Source: Acidobacteriota bacterium (GTDB lineage Bacteria; Acidobacteriota; Terriglobia; Versatilivoradales; Versatilivoraceae). Taken from it: 40,095 nucleotides of DNA. Position 1 is the first letter of the stretch. Each line of letters starts with the position of its first letter. This document shows, piece by piece, positions 11,445 to 20,040 of the stretch. Both the position numbers and the translations under genes were made by a program. The notes below the pieces were generated by a model. The model was given only the letters and a program-made list of their open reading frames with translations, ran no database searches and had not been told where the DNA came from. The stretch covers positions 23,599-63,693 of the forward strand of contig VXMN01000157.1 in assembly GCA_009841055.1 (NCBI GenBank), read 5' to 3'.

Positions 11445-11535
11445 ATATGGTCTCTTGAGAGGGACACTGCTCGCTATGAGGCGAATTGCGCGTTGCCATC
11501 CGCTTCACCGAGGTGGCTACGACCCGCTTGAATAG
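11317..11535 (+). CDS. yidD: Membrane protein insertion efficiency factor YidD
   Basis: YidD is a small membrane-associated protein that helps YidC-dependent insertion of inner-membrane proteins. The 72-residue product contains the family core [22 protein letters not shown] and [11 protein letters not shown], with the conserved Cys residues and the GGYDP end. The in-frame TGA at 11305-11307 excludes longer forms, so the TTG at 11317 is the first available start; GAGGA lies at 11309-11313. It overlaps the 3' part of rnpA by 128 bp in a different frame and is followed 11 bp later by yidC. Confidence 0.92.
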   Translation: [72 protein letters not shown]

Positions 11536-11546
11536 TCGGATCGCCG

Positions 11547-13307
11547 ATGAACAGAGACTTTCTCTTAGCCATTGCTCTTTCCTTCCTCGTTCTGCTGGCG
11601 TCCCGCTACTTTCTGGAGCCCCACCTCCAACCCGAACCCTCTGCGCCAACCGCGGATGCCGATGTAGAGCCTGCAAGTCCTGCGCAGGAACCCGCGCCGG
11701 TGCCGGTGGCGGTGCTTCCCGGGATGCCCCGGGAAAGGTCCGAGCCGGGTGTTCCCAGGACGCGCAAGGCCGTCAACGAGCAGGAATACTCGGTGGAAAC
11801 AGACCTGTACAGGCTGTCGGTTTCCAACCGGGGAGCCGTGGTGAAGGAATGGGTGCTGAAGCGGTACCTTGACGCCAATGGCGAACCCTTGAATCTCATC
11901 GACACGGCCGATTCGCCGCAGGGCGTATTTCCCCTGGCCTTGACGGTCGATAGTGCGCCCGACGCCGCGGCAATCCTCCGAACCGCGCTTTTTTCCAGCG
12001 AATCCCCTGAGAATATCGATCTGAGCCGCGGTGGAGCAAGCACGGGGCGTCTCCGTTTGCAGTTTGCGGAGGGCGGTGTCGAGGTGGTAAAGACCCTGGC
12101 CTTTCGGTCGGGCTCTTACGAGGTGGAGGTCCATTGCGAGGTCTCCGTCGACGGCCGCCCGGTGGATTATTTTCTGCTGTGGCAGGGGGGATTCGGGGAC
12201 GCCACCCTTAAAAACACCTGGGCGGAGCGCCAGTTGTTCTACCGGGACCAGGAGGCGATCGAACGGATGGATTCCGGGGACCTCGCAAGCAAGCAGGAGA
12301 TGGAAGGCCGCTTCAGGTTCCTGGGAGTGGAAGATCACTACTTTGCGGCGGTGTTTCTACCGGTGGTCCCGAGCGGCCTCCAACAGATCCAAATGGCGCT
12401 CGACTCGGGTCCTTCGGCCGAGGATGCGGAAGCGGCTTCCCTTAGGGCAGGCGTGTACAGCGCGGCGTCCGACGGGCGTTTCAAGCTGTTCGTGGGTCCC
12501 AAGGACTCCGAGGTGTTGCCCGAAGAGTTGCGGGAGCTGATCAACTACGGATGGTTTGCTTTCCTGTGCAAACCCCTGTTTGTCGGTCTCAAGTGGATCT
12601 ACGACGCGGTGGGCAATTATGGAGTTTCCATTATCCTGCTGACGATCGTCATCAATGCGGCCCTGTTTCCGCTGCGTTACAAGTCGGTCACCGCGTCCCA
12701 GAAGATGCAGAAGATTCAACCCAGGATTAAGGCCATCCAGGAGAAATACAAGAAGCTCAAACCCACCGATCCCAAGCGCCAGCAGATGAACAGCGAAGTC
12801 ATGGCGCTGTACAAGGAGCACGGTGTGAATCCGTTGGGAGGGTGCCTGCCCCTCTTGCTCCAAATGCCGTTTCTCTTTGCCTTTTACAGCCTGTTGAACG
12901 TGGCCATCGAATTGCGGCAGGCGCCCTTTTTCGCCTGGATTCAGGATTTGTCGGCGCCGGATCCGACCTACGTCCTGCCTGTGCTCATGGTCGGCTCCAT
13001 GATGTTGACTCAAAAGCTGACGCCGATGCCGTCGGCGGACCCGTTGCAGGCCAAGATGATGCTTTTCATGCCCTTGATATTCGGCTTCATGATGGCCACG
13101 CAGTCCAGCGGCCTGGTGCTCTATTGGTTTACCAGCAATCTCGTCAACATAGTTCAGCAATTGGCCATGAATCGCTTTGGTCCCGGAGCCGCGGCGAAGC
13201 AAGAGGCAGGGGGCGGCAAGAACGCAGCCAAGGTGGAGCAGACGAAGCCCGAGACCAAAGCGGTGACTCGCAGGTCCAAGAGAAGAAAGGTGCGGTCGGC
13301 ACGTTGA
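11547..13307 (+). CDS. yidC: Membrane protein insertase YidC
   Basis: YidC inserts and folds inner-membrane proteins, alone or with SecYEG. The 586-residue length is that of the Gram-negative form. A first membrane segment lies at about residues 4-22, followed by a Pro/Ala-rich linker and a large periplasmic domain to about residue 340. The conserved C-terminal insertase part has five membrane segments and motifs such as NYGVSIILLTIVINAALFPL and NPLGGCLPLLLQMPFLFAFY. A basic tail (RRSKRRKVRSAR) may contact ribosomes. The ATG at 11547 follows yidD by 11 bp and the downstream KH-R3H gene starts at or near the stop codon, so one operon is likely. Confidence 0.96.
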   Translation: MNRDFLLAIALSFLVLLASRYFLEPHLQPEPSAPTADADVEPASPAQEPAPVPVAVLPGMPRERSEPGVPRTRKAVNEQEYSVETDLYRLSVSNRGAVVKEWVLKRYLDANGEPLNLIDTADSPQGVFPLALTVDSAPDAAAILRTALFSSESPENIDLSRGGASTGRLRLQFAEGGVEVVKTLAFRSGSYEVEVHCEVSVDGRPVDYFLLWQGGFGDATLKNTWAERQLFYRDQEAIERMDSGDLASKQEMEGRFRFLGVEDHYFAAVFLPVVPSGLQQIQMALDSGPSAEDAEAASLRAGVYSAASDGRFKLFVGPKDSEVLPEELRELINYGWFAFLCKPLFVGLKWIYDAVGNYGVSIILLTIVINAALFPLRYKSVTASQKMQKIQPRIKAIQEKYKKLKPTDPKRQQMNSEVMALYKEHGVNPLGGCLPLLLQMPFLFAFYSLLNVAIELRQAPFFAWIQDLSAPDPTYVLPVLMVGSMMLTQKLTPMPSADPLQAKMMLFMPLIFGFMMATQSSGLVLYWFTSNLVNIVQQLAMNRFGPGAAAKQEAGGGKNAAKVEQTKPETKAVTRRSKRRKVRSAR

Positions 13308-13315
13308 GCAAACCG

Positions 13316-13741
13316 ATGATTCTGCAGGATTTTCTGAACCTTTTCGTTCGGTCGGCAGGCCTGAAGTTGTCCTTCGAGGTGGCGGAACGGGACGACCAGG
13401 TAGAGGTGAACTTCACCGGAGAGGACCGGGGGATTCTGCTGGCTCGTTCGGCAGCGGTCCTTCAGGCCCTCGAGTCCCTGTGCAACCGCATGTTTGAACG
13501 CAGCGGATTGCGAATCGTGCTGGATTCCGAGGGGTATCGTTCGGTGAGGACAGAGGAGCTGCAGCTCATGGCGGTTACCGCCGCCGAGCAGGTGAAGCGG
13601 CTGGGCACACCTTTTCCGTTGAATCCCATGTCTCCGGAGGAACGACGCATCGTCCACCTGGCCGTCGCCGAAGACGAAGCCATCCGCACGGAAAGCGAGG
13701 GGTACGGCGAATTCAGAAAGGTCGTTATCCATCCCAGATAG
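13316..13741 (+). CDS. jag: KH-R3H RNA-binding protein (Jag/KhpB type)
   Basis: This 141-residue protein has a KH domain at about 1-60 and an R3H domain at about 100-141, including SPEERRIVHLAVAEDEAIRTESEG and a final RKVVIHP, the signature of the Jag/KhpB family. Such proteins bind RNA and are linked to cell division and envelope control; the gene commonly follows yidC. The Jag_N domain present in many relatives is missing. A TTG at 13304, overlapping the yidC stop as TTGA, would add four residues and allow translational coupling, so the start is uncertain between 13304 and 13316. The family assignment is firm; the cellular role here is inferred. Confidence 0.88.
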   Translation: MILQDFLNLFVRSAGLKLSFEVAERDDQVEVNFTGEDRGILLARSAAVLQALESLCNRMFERSGLRIVLDSEGYRSVRTEELQLMAVTAAEQVKRLGTPFPLNPMSPEERRIVHLAVAEDEAIRTESEGYGEFRKVVIHPR

Positions 13742-13791
13742 CCGGCAGATCAGCGCCTCCGAGCCGCTAAGCACCCCTGCACAAAAGCCCT

Positions 13792-13814
13792 CCTTCGTGT
13801 CCCTTCGTGGATAA
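13792..13814. repeat. CCTTCGTG intergenic repeat motif
   Basis: CCTTCGTG occurs twice, 10 bp apart (13792 and 13802), and the second copy continues as GGATAA. On the other strand it reads as a CACGAAGG-type motif that recurs at about 17868-17876 in the rsmG-parA gap. CGTGGATAA at 13806-13814 is also one base from a consensus DnaA box. Confidence 0.5.
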
Positions 13815-13852
13815 CTCTTTTTGGATAGTGCGCTACTCTAAGGTCAGCAATC

Positions 13853-15226
13853 ATGCCCACCTTGATTGACGACACCATAGCAGCCATTGCGACCCCGAAG
13901 GGCAAGAGCGGAATCGGGGTGATTCGCGTGAGCGGGGGAGATGCCCGAAGGATCGCGGAGGCTGTCTGCGGCTGCCGGGGCAACGGTCTTCGGGATCGGA
14001 CCACCCGATTGCGCAGCATAAGGCGCCCAAAAACCGGCGAGGTTCTGGACCAGGCCATGGTGACCTATTTTCGGGCACCACGATCCTTTACTTCCGAAGA
14101 CGTGGTGGAGATCGGTTGTCATGGCAGTCCGGTGGTGCTCGAGGCCGTGATGGCAGCCTTGCTGGAAGCCGGCGCCCGGATGGCGACGCCAGGCGAGTTC
14201 ACGCTGCGAGCCTTCCTGCGGGGCAGAATCGACCTGGTGCAAGCGGAGGCGATTCGGGACCTGATCGAGGCCAAGACACTGTTTCAGGCACGAGTGGCCC
14301 GCCAGCAGGCAGAGGGATCGCTGTCTCGGCGGTTGAAGCCGATCAAGGACTTGCTGGTGAGGTTGATCTCGTTGCTCGAAGCCGGCATCGACTTTGCCGA
14401 CGACGACGTGCCGGTTCTGGCGGAGGAAGCGATACGGGACCAACTGCAGCCGGTGATCGCCGCGTTGCAGGAGTTGGAGGTCGGGTTTGGGCGGGGACGG
14501 TTGCTGAGCGGCGGGATCACGGTAGCCGTGGTCGGCCGCACCAACGTGGGCAAGTCTACTCTTTTCAACACCTTGCTAAGGAAGGAGCGCGCCATTGTCA
14601 ACGAACGTCCCGGAACCACCCGAGACGTGATTGCGGAAGACGCTCACTTGGGAGGGATTCCGGTACGCTGGCTGGATACGGCCGGGATTCGAGGCTCGAC
14701 CGATCCCGTGGAGCGCATTGGAATCGACAAGACCCGTGAGGTGTTGGCCGATGCCGACAGGTTGCTGCTGGTGCTGGACGGATCGGCCGAGCACACCGAA
14801 GACGACCGCAGGTTGTTGGAGGAGTTGAAACGGCGGGCTTGCTGCCTGGTCATCAACAAGATCGACTTGCCGCAACGATTGTCCGGAGAGAGGTTGGGGG
14901 ATATCGAGGCGCCCGTGGTCCGAGTCTCCGCCTTGACGGGAGAAGGCGTGGAAAGCTTGCGGCAGGTGCTGCTGGAGGACCTCGGACAGGGGGAGGCGGT
15001 GGAGCAGGGAGAGTCGCTGGTCACCAATCTCCGGCAGCAGGAACGGATCGGGGAGGCGTTGAAGGCGTTGAAGCGGTCGGCCGGCGCTGTCCAGCAGGGA
15101 TTGCCTCACGAAGTGATATTGCTGGATTTGCACGCAGCCTTGAGAGCGCTGAACCAACTGACCGGCGAGACGGGCATCGAGGATATTCTGGGACGCATCT
15201 TTCAGACGTTTTGTGTAGGCAAGTGA
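13853..15226 (+). CDS. mnmE: tRNA uridine-5-carboxymethylaminomethyl synthesis GTPase MnmE
   Basis: MnmE works with MnmG to build the (carboxymethyl)aminomethyl group on the wobble uridine (U34) of certain tRNAs. The 457-residue protein has the folate-binding N-terminal domain ([17 protein letters not shown] near 112-128) and a helical domain. The inserted G domain shows GRTNVGKST at 228-236, GTTRD as the switch I part, DTAG at 275-278 and NKID at 335-338. The C-terminus FCVGK keeps the catalytic Cys454. The ATG at 13853 is preceded by AAGGT. mnmG follows after 29 bp, the standard pairing near origins. Confidence 0.97.
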   Translation: MPTLIDDTIAAIATPKGKSGIGVIRVSGGDARRIAEAVCGCRGNGLRDRTTRLRSIRRPKTGEVLDQAMVTYFRAPRSFTSEDVVEIGCHGSPVVLEAVMAALLEAGARMATPGEFTLRAFLRGRIDLVQAEAIRDLIEAKTLFQARVARQQAEGSLSRRLKPIKDLLVRLISLLEAGIDFADDDVPVLAEEAIRDQLQPVIAALQELEVGFGRGRLLSGGITVAVVGRTNVGKSTLFNTLLRKERAIVNERPGTTRDVIAEDAHLGGIPVRWLDTAGIRGSTDPVERIGIDKTREVLADADRLLLVLDGSAEHTEDDRRLLEELKRRACCLVINKIDLPQRLSGERLGDIEAPVVRVSALTGEGVESLRQVLLEDLGQGEAVEQGESLVTNLRQQERIGEALKALKRSAGAVQQGLPHEVILLDLHAALRALNQLTGETGIEDILGRIFQTFCVGK

Positions 15227-15255
15227 CCGGGGGGAAGCGCCGGAGGGGACGAGAG

Positions 15256-17142
15256 ATGGGTAGCGGCACCTTTCAAGACCATGATGTGGTAGTGATCGGC
15301 GGCGGGCATGCCGGCGTGGAGGCGGCCGTGGCGGCGGCGCGGATGGGCTTGGATACCGCGCTCTACACCATGAATGCCGACCTCATCGCGCAGATGTCCT
15401 GCAATCCGGCCATCGGGGGTATCGCCAAGGGCCACTTGGTGCGCGAACTGGATGCCATGGGCGGCGTGATGGGAGAGGTGATCGATCGGACCGGGATTCA
15501 GTTTCGGTTGTTGAACCGCAGCCGCGGGCCGGCCGTGTGGTCGCCGAGAGCCCAGGCCGACAAGCAACGGTATCGAGTCGCCATGCGGCGTTTGCTGGAG
15601 AGTGAAGCCCGCCTCGGAATCAAGCAGGCAGAGGTTGTGGAGATTGTGAGAGAGAGCGGGCGAGTCTGCGGAGTCGAATTGGCAGACGGTCGCCGAGTGG
15701 GCGCCCGGGCCGTGGTGTTGACCACCGGCACCTTCTTGAACGGGCTGATTCATATCGGGGAGCGGAAGAGTGCAGCCGGCCGCAGCGGTGAATCGCCGTC
15801 GGTCCCGCTGGCCGAATCGATCAAGGGCATGGGTTTCAGTTGGGGACGCATGAAGACGGGAACGCCACCGCGCCTGGATGGACGGACGATCGACTTCGGG
15901 TTGGCCGAAGAGCAGAAAGGGGACAAGGACCCCACACCTTTCTCTTTTAGAACCAATCGGATAGACCAACAGCAGGTGTCCTGCTTCATCGCCTACAGCA
16001 ATCAACGGACGCACCAGGTGGTCCGGGAGAATCTGAACCGGTCACCGCTCTATAGCGGGCGGATTCAGTCGATTGGGCCTCGCTACTGTCCTTCCTTCGA
16101 GGACAAGGTGGTGAAGTTTCCCGAAAGGCCCCGGCACCAGATTTTTCTGGAGCCGGAAGGCCTCGGCACCAACGAGATTTACGTCAACGGGCTCTCGACC
16201 AGCATGCCGCCCGATGTCCAGATGGAGATGGTCCGATCCATTCGGGGCTTGGAAGAGGCAGAGTTGATTCGGCCGGGATATGCCATTGAGTATGACTACG
16301 TGGACCCCCGTGAGCTGTTTCCGTCCCTGCAAACCAAGCGCGTGGCCGGATTGTTTCATGCAGGCCAGATCAATGGGACCACCGGCTATGAGGAGGCTGC
16401 CTGCCAGGGGCTCATGGCCGGGATCAACGCGGCCCGCTGGGTGAAGGGAGAGGACCCGGTCGTGCTGGGACGGGATGAGGCCTATATTGGAATCCTTGTC
16501 GACGACCTGGTCACCAAGGGAACCGACGAGCCCTACCGAATGTTCACCTCCCGGGCTGAATTCCGCCTGCAGTTGAGAATCGACAACGCGGATCGGCGAC
16601 TGACTCCACTCGGGGGGGAGCTGGGATTGATCGGGAGGCAGGATCTGGAACTTTACAAGGCCAAGCAACAACGCATGCAGAAGTTGCGTGCCGTCCTGAT
16701 GGAAATTCGCATTCCGGTGGGGAGTGGCAGGATATCGGCAAGAGAGGCGCTGAAGCGCACGGAATTCCGCATCGGGCAGTTTCTCTCGGAGCTTCCCGGG
16801 CCTCTGCGGCAGGAGTTGAGCGCAGAAGAATTGCGCAGTGTGGAGACGGAAATCAAGTATGAGGGGTATTTGCGGCAACAGAGAGCAGACATCGAAAAGA
16901 TTAGACGGGCCTCGGCCAGAGCGCTGCCCGCTGATTTCGAATATGGCAACATCGCCGGCCTTTCGCGCGAAATTGTGGAGAAGCTCTCCCGAATCCGGCC
17001 GGTGACCATCGGTCAGGCCAGTCGGATTCCGGGGGTGACACCGGCGGCTCTTGCCATCATCCACGTCCATCTCGAGATAGATCGGCGCAAGCGAGACGCG
17101 CGTGTCCTGTCTCAGAAGTCGGAACACCAGGGCTCAGGTTAG
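15256..17142 (+). CDS. mnmG: tRNA uridine-5-carboxymethylaminomethyl modification enzyme MnmG
   Basis: MnmG is the FAD-dependent partner of MnmE in U34 modification. The start is the ATG at 15256 behind GGAGGGG at 15242-15248, giving 628 residues, the usual length; the frame is open upstream but overlaps mnmE. The FAD-binding GGGHAG lies at 15-20 and the family segments [24 protein letters not shown] and [18 protein letters not shown] are present. The C-terminal helical part expected to bind MnmE is intact. rsmG begins 3 bp after the stop codon, so the two are very likely co-transcribed. Confidence 0.97.
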   Translation: MGSGTFQDHDVVVIGGGHAGVEAAVAAARMGLDTALYTMNADLIAQMSCNPAIGGIAKGHLVRELDAMGGVMGEVIDRTGIQFRLLNRSRGPAVWSPRAQADKQRYRVAMRRLLESEARLGIKQAEVVEIVRESGRVCGVELADGRRVGARAVVLTTGTFLNGLIHIGERKSAAGRSGESPSVPLAESIKGMGFSWGRMKTGTPPRLDGRTIDFGLAEEQKGDKDPTPFSFRTNRIDQQQVSCFIAYSNQRTHQVVRENLNRSPLYSGRIQSIGPRYCPSFEDKVVKFPERPRHQIFLEPEGLGTNEIYVNGLSTSMPPDVQMEMVRSIRGLEEAELIRPGYAIEYDYVDPRELFPSLQTKRVAGLFHAGQINGTTGYEEAACQGLMAGINAARWVKGEDPVVLGRDEAYIGILVDDLVTKGTDEPYRMFTSRAEFRLQLRIDNADRRLTPLGGELGLIGRQDLELYKAKQQRMQKLRAVLMEIRIPVGSGRISAREALKRTEFRIGQFLSELPGPLRQELSAEELRSVETEIKYEGYLRQQRADIEKIRRASARALPADFEYGNIAGLSREIVEKLSRIRPVTIGQASRIPGVTPAALAIIHVHLEIDRRKRDARVLSQKSEHQGSG

Positions 17143-17145
17143 CGA

Positions 17146-17805
17146 ATGTCAGTCGGCATTTCCTCCGAAGCCCACGGGCCAGAAAGCCTTCTGGGCCCGT
17201 GGGGGATTGATTGTAAAGGACTTATGGCGGACAGGGTGGAAGCCTACCTTGGCCTGTTGGAGCAGTGGAATCGGAAGGTAAACCTGACTGGACTCCGAGG
17301 CAGGGACGACATACTGAGAGACCTGTTTGCGGAATCTTTCCTGGCGTCTCCTTTGCTCGCCGAGCAGGACGGGCCGTTGCTGGACGTCGGCTCCGGCGCA
17401 GGGTTCCCGGGGATGGCATTGAAGATATACCGTCCGGACCTCGATGTTTATCTTTTGGAGCCGCGGAGGAGAAGGGCCAGCTTCCTGGAAACGGTGCGCC
17501 GCCGGTTGGGACTGGAGGGCGCGGCCGTGATCTGCAAGCGGTTGGAGGAGTGCCGCCCCGGGGATTTTGGCCTGGCCCCCCGAACGGTTACATTGCGGGG
17601 CCTGGGCGCCGTTGGCGCCAGGCTGGCGAGGTGTGACAGATTGATTCAGGGCAAGGTGAAGGTGGTGCTGTTCACCACCAGCAGGATTTGGAACGTTGAG
17701 TTGCGGCAATTACCGGGAGTCGATTGGGCGGTTCCCATCCAGGTTCCCTGGAGCCGGGAACGACTGGTGGCGAGCGGCATCAGGGAAAACCAATGTTCCA
17801 CGTGA
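17146..17805 (+). CDS. rsmG: 16S rRNA (guanine527-N7)-methyltransferase RsmG
   Basis: RsmG methylates G527 of 16S rRNA with S-adenosylmethionine. The product has 219 residues. The SAM-binding loop LLDVGSGAGFPG is at 78-89, and the family N-terminal segment LLEQWNRKVNLTG precedes it. The ATG at 17146 keeps the whole N-terminal helix; another ATG at 17224, preceded by AAAGGA with short spacing, would remove 26 residues. A strong hairpin lies within the first 20 codons. The final codons TGT TCC ACG TGA are part of a parS site, so the stop codon and the centromere site share bases. Confidence 0.94.
   Translation: MSVGISSEAHGPESLLGPWGIDCKGLMADRVEAYLGLLEQWNRKVNLTGLRGRDDILRDLFAESFLASPLLAEQDGPLLDVGSGAGFPGMALKIYRPDLDVYLLEPRRRRASFLETVRRRLGLEGAAVICKRLEECRPGDFGLAPRTVTLRGLGAVGARLARCDRLIQGKVKVVLFTTSRIWNVELRQLPGVDWAVPIQVPWSRERLVASGIRENQCST
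17171..17203 (+). promoter_or_regulatory. Strong hairpin at the start of rsmG
   Basis: CCCACGGGCC at 17171-17180 pairs perfectly with GGCCCGTGGG at 17194-17203 across a 13-nt loop. It lies 25-57 bp into the rsmG coding sequence. It is upstream of the alternative ATG at 17224, so it could act on translation or on mnmG-rsmG mRNA processing. No T-run follows, so termination is unlikely. Confidence 0.5.
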
Positions 17806-17809
17806 AACA
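17794..17809. other. parS centromere site 1
   Basis: TGTTCCACGTGAAACA differs from the canonical parS (TGTTTCACGTGAAACA) by one base. It overlaps the rsmG stop codon (TGA at 17803-17805). ParB, encoded 1.4 kb away, should bind here to start the partition complex. Confidence 0.92.
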
Positions 17810-17883
17810 TCGCCAGGGTCGGCCACAAAGGGCAAAAAGGAACTCCACCAAGGGCCGCGAGGAAAGACACGAAGGAGAAAGAC

Positions 17884-17914
17884 GAACCACGAATGGACAC
17901 GAATAAACACAAAT
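17884..17914 (+). repeat. Inverted repeat, left arm
   Basis: This 31-bp arm begins GAACCACGAATGGACACGAA and matches the reverse complement of 18192-18222 at 28 of 31 positions. The bases just before it, ACACGAAGGAG at about 17868, match the reverse complement of the repeat motif at 13792-13806. Confidence 0.75.
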
Positions 17915-18063
17915 GGACTGATTGATGGGTTGTCGAGGGAACGTGGCAACGGATTGTGCCTCAAAGCAAAAATCCCCTGGCAAACCGTCATTTCGGGGGT
18001 GCTCTCGATCGCCGGGCAGGCGAAGCCAAGTCGTCGACAGACGCCTCTGATACGGGGAATAAG

Positions 18064-18100
18064 ACCACGAATTCACAGGAATGGACGTGACTCGTGTCCT
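18064..18100 (+). repeat. Degenerate copy of the CCACGAAT repeat
   Basis: ACCACGAATTCACAGGAATG and the following bases resemble the inverted-repeat arms in spacing and wording but are more diverged. It lies between the two arms. Confidence 0.4.
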
Positions 18101-18191
18101 GGAGCCATCTGCGCTGGTTCAAGTTGTGGGCGCTTGAAATTGAGGGTCAAGCCGACACGGAGTTGCGCGATTTTCAGGTAATGCAGCCGTA

Positions 18192-18222
18192 ATTTGTGTT
18201 CATTGGTGTCCATTTGTGGTTC
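18192..18222 (-). repeat. Inverted repeat, right arm
   Basis: The right arm of the 31-bp inverted repeat, with three mismatches to the left arm at 17884-17914. The two arms enclose 277 bp. Confidence 0.75.
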
Positions 18223-18295
18223 AGTTACAGTAGCGATTGGGGGTTCTCCTGGGAATGACCCACGCAACCGGTCAGCCTGCTGGTTGGAGAGGCAA

Positions 18296-18311
18296 TGTTC
18301 CACGTGAAACA
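18296..18311. other. parS centromere site 2
   Basis: An exact second copy of TGTTCCACGTGAAACA, 502 bp from site 1 and 133 bp before the parA start. The flanks are shared as well: AATGTTCCACGTGAAACATCG is common to both sites. Confidence 0.92.
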
Positions 18312-18443
18312 TCGAGGCGGCGTAAGACGAACCGGTTGAGTTTTGCCGGCGGTTTTGCTACTAGTGTCCTGCTTCCAACGTGTCCAAACGGGAAACGCTC
18401 GCAGTCCGAACTCCTTCAGTCGTTCTGAACTCAAAGGACTCCC

Positions 18444-19229
18444 TTGGCGAAAGTCATCGCCATCGCCAACCAAAAGGGTGGTGTCGGGAAAACCACCACC
18501 GGCATTAACCTGGCCGCATCCCTGGCCGCAGCCGAGATGAAAACGCTGCTGGTGGACTGCGACCCCCAAGCCAATGCCACCAGCGGCTTGGGTTTTGCCA
18601 AAAACCCCTCCAGAAAGAGCCTCTATCATCTCCTGTCGGGAGAGATCCGTTGGCAACAGGGCGTGCTCCAGACCGAACTGGAGGGTATGGACGTCGTTCC
18701 GGCCGATCAGAACCTGACCGGTGCACTGGTGGAGCTGGTTGACGTCGACCGTCGCGAGTTTCGGTTGAAAGAGGCGATCGCCCCTCTCCGCGGAAAATAC
18801 CGGTTTGTCCTGCTCGATTGTCCCCCCTCACTGAATCTCCTGACCCTGAACGCCCTGGTGGCGGCAGACTCCATTCTGATTCCCATCCAGTGCGAGTATT
18901 TTGCCCTGGAAGGAGTATCGGAGATGCTGGAGACGCTGGTGCAGGTTCGCCGGCAGTGGAATCCGGGTTTGTCCGTGGAGGGGTTTCTATTGACCATGTT
19001 TGACGAGCGCACCAATCTCAGCCGGCAGGTGGCTGCCGATCTGCGCGCTTTCTTTGCGGGTCAGGTGTTCCGGACCGTCATCCCGAGGAATGTTCGCCTG
19101 GCGGAAGCTCCCAGTCACGGGAAGCCCATCATTCTCTACGACGTGAAGTCCAAGGGGGCCGGCAGCTATATACAATTGGCTCTGGAGGTGATCGATCATG
19201 GAACGAAAGGCGCTCGGAAGGGGAATTAG
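18444..19229 (+). CDS. parA: Chromosome partitioning ATPase ParA (Soj)
   Basis: ParA is a deviant-Walker ATPase that moves ParB-parS complexes to segregate the origin. The start is a TTG at 18444, five bases after AAAGGA; the product has 261 residues beginning MAKVIAIANQ. The deviant Walker A motif KGGVGKTT lies at 11-18 with its two Lys residues, and Walker A' (VDCDPQANAT) and Walker B (VLLDCPPSL) follow. The absence of an N-terminal DNA-binding extension marks the chromosomal Soj type. parB starts inside its 3' end. Confidence 0.96.
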   Translation: MAKVIAIANQKGGVGKTTTGINLAASLAAAEMKTLLVDCDPQANATSGLGFAKNPSRKSLYHLLSGEIRWQQGVLQTELEGMDVVPADQNLTGALVELVDVDRREFRLKEAIAPLRGKYRFVLLDCPPSLNLLTLNALVAADSILIPIQCEYFALEGVSEMLETLVQVRRQWNPGLSVEGFLLTMFDERTNLSRQVAADLRAFFAGQVFRTVIPRNVRLAEAPSHGKPIILYDVKSKGAGSYIQLALEVIDHGTKGARKGN

Positions 19230-20040
19230 TGCGCTGCTGGGTGCGGCCAAGCCCGAGCTGGATACGACCTTGCGCGAGCTGGAGGTGGCGCTGCTTGAAC
19301 CCAATCCCTTCCAGACTCGAGAGATCTTCGACAAGGAGCGGCTGCGCGAGTTGGCGCGCTCCCTGGAGGTGAACGGGTTCGTTCAGCCCATTGCGGTTCG
19401 CCAGGTTGGGGACCGGTTTCAAATCATTGCAGGAGAACGGCGTTGGAGGGCGGCTCAACTCCTGGGACTGCGCAAGATTCCGGCGGTTGTCAGGCCCCTT
19501 GACGACGATCAGTTGATGCAGGCCGCCCTGATCGAGAACCTGCAGAGAGAAAACCTCAATCCTATGGAGGAGGCCCGCGCCTATTCCCGCTTGGCCAACG
19601 AATTCGGATTGACTCAGGAGGAAGTTGCCCGCAGGACCGGGAAAGAGCGCTCGACAGTGACTAACTTCTTGCGGTTGTTAAAGTTGTCTGCTCCCGTTCA
19701 GGAGTTGGTCAAGGGGGGAAGGCTTTCCATGGGCCATGCCAGGGCGCTGCTGGCTCTGGACGATCCCCAAGCGCAGCAAACGTTGGCTACCCAGGCGTCC
19801 AAAGGTGGATGGTCGGTCCGCCGGATCGAGCGACAGATTTCGCAGCAAAGGAAATCCACCGGAAAGAGGGCGGCAGGAAAGGGCCAGGACCCCAATGTCA
19901 ACGCAGCGGCGGCCAAGCTGGAGACGTCCCTGGGGACCAGGGTGCGCATAGTCCCCAACGGCAGCCGGGGCCGGATCGAAATCGAGTACTACTCCCAGGA
20001 AGAGCTGCAACGCCTCTACGAGCGCCTGCTCAGGAACTAG
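19198..20040 (+). CDS. parB: Chromosome partitioning protein ParB (Spo0J)
   Basis: ParB is a CTP-dependent clamp that loads at parS and spreads along DNA. The product has 280 residues from the ATG at 19198, which overlaps the parA end by 32 bp and gives the usual N-terminus RKALGRGISALL. The CTP-binding motifs GERRWRA (79-85) and ENLQRENLNP (113-122) are intact. The helix-turn-helix that reads parS lies at about 138-160. A basic linker and a C-terminal dimerisation domain follow. Two parS sites lie just upstream of parA. Its 3' end overlaps the convergent gene at 20030 by 11 bp. Confidence 0.96.
   Translation: MERKALGRGISALLGAAKPELDTTLRELEVALLEPNPFQTREIFDKERLRELARSLEVNGFVQPIAVRQVGDRFQIIAGERRWRAAQLLGLRKIPAVVRPLDDDQLMQAALIENLQRENLNPMEEARAYSRLANEFGLTQEEVARRTGKERSTVTNFLRLLKLSAPVQELVKGGRLSMGHARALLALDDPQAQQTLATQASKGGWSVRRIERQISQQRKSTGKRAAGKGQDPNVNAAAAKLETSLGTRVRIVPNGSRGRIEIEYYSQEELQRLYERLLRN

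Larger units (their letters stand above)
17806..18443. other. rsmG-parA intergenic region
   Basis: This 638-bp gap contains no convincing gene. It holds most of parS 1, an inverted repeat with arms at 17884-17914 and 18192-18222, a degenerate third copy near 18064-18100, and parS 2 at 18296-18311. A weak promoter-like pair, TTGAGT (18336) and TACTAG 17 bp further on, lies before parA. The region between the inverted-repeat arms has no visible coding signal. Confidence 0.7.

Noticed and set aside
17822-18181. Short open frames between rsmG and parA
   Set aside because: They run through repeat arms, have no ribosome-binding site, and change frame relative to any family signal.
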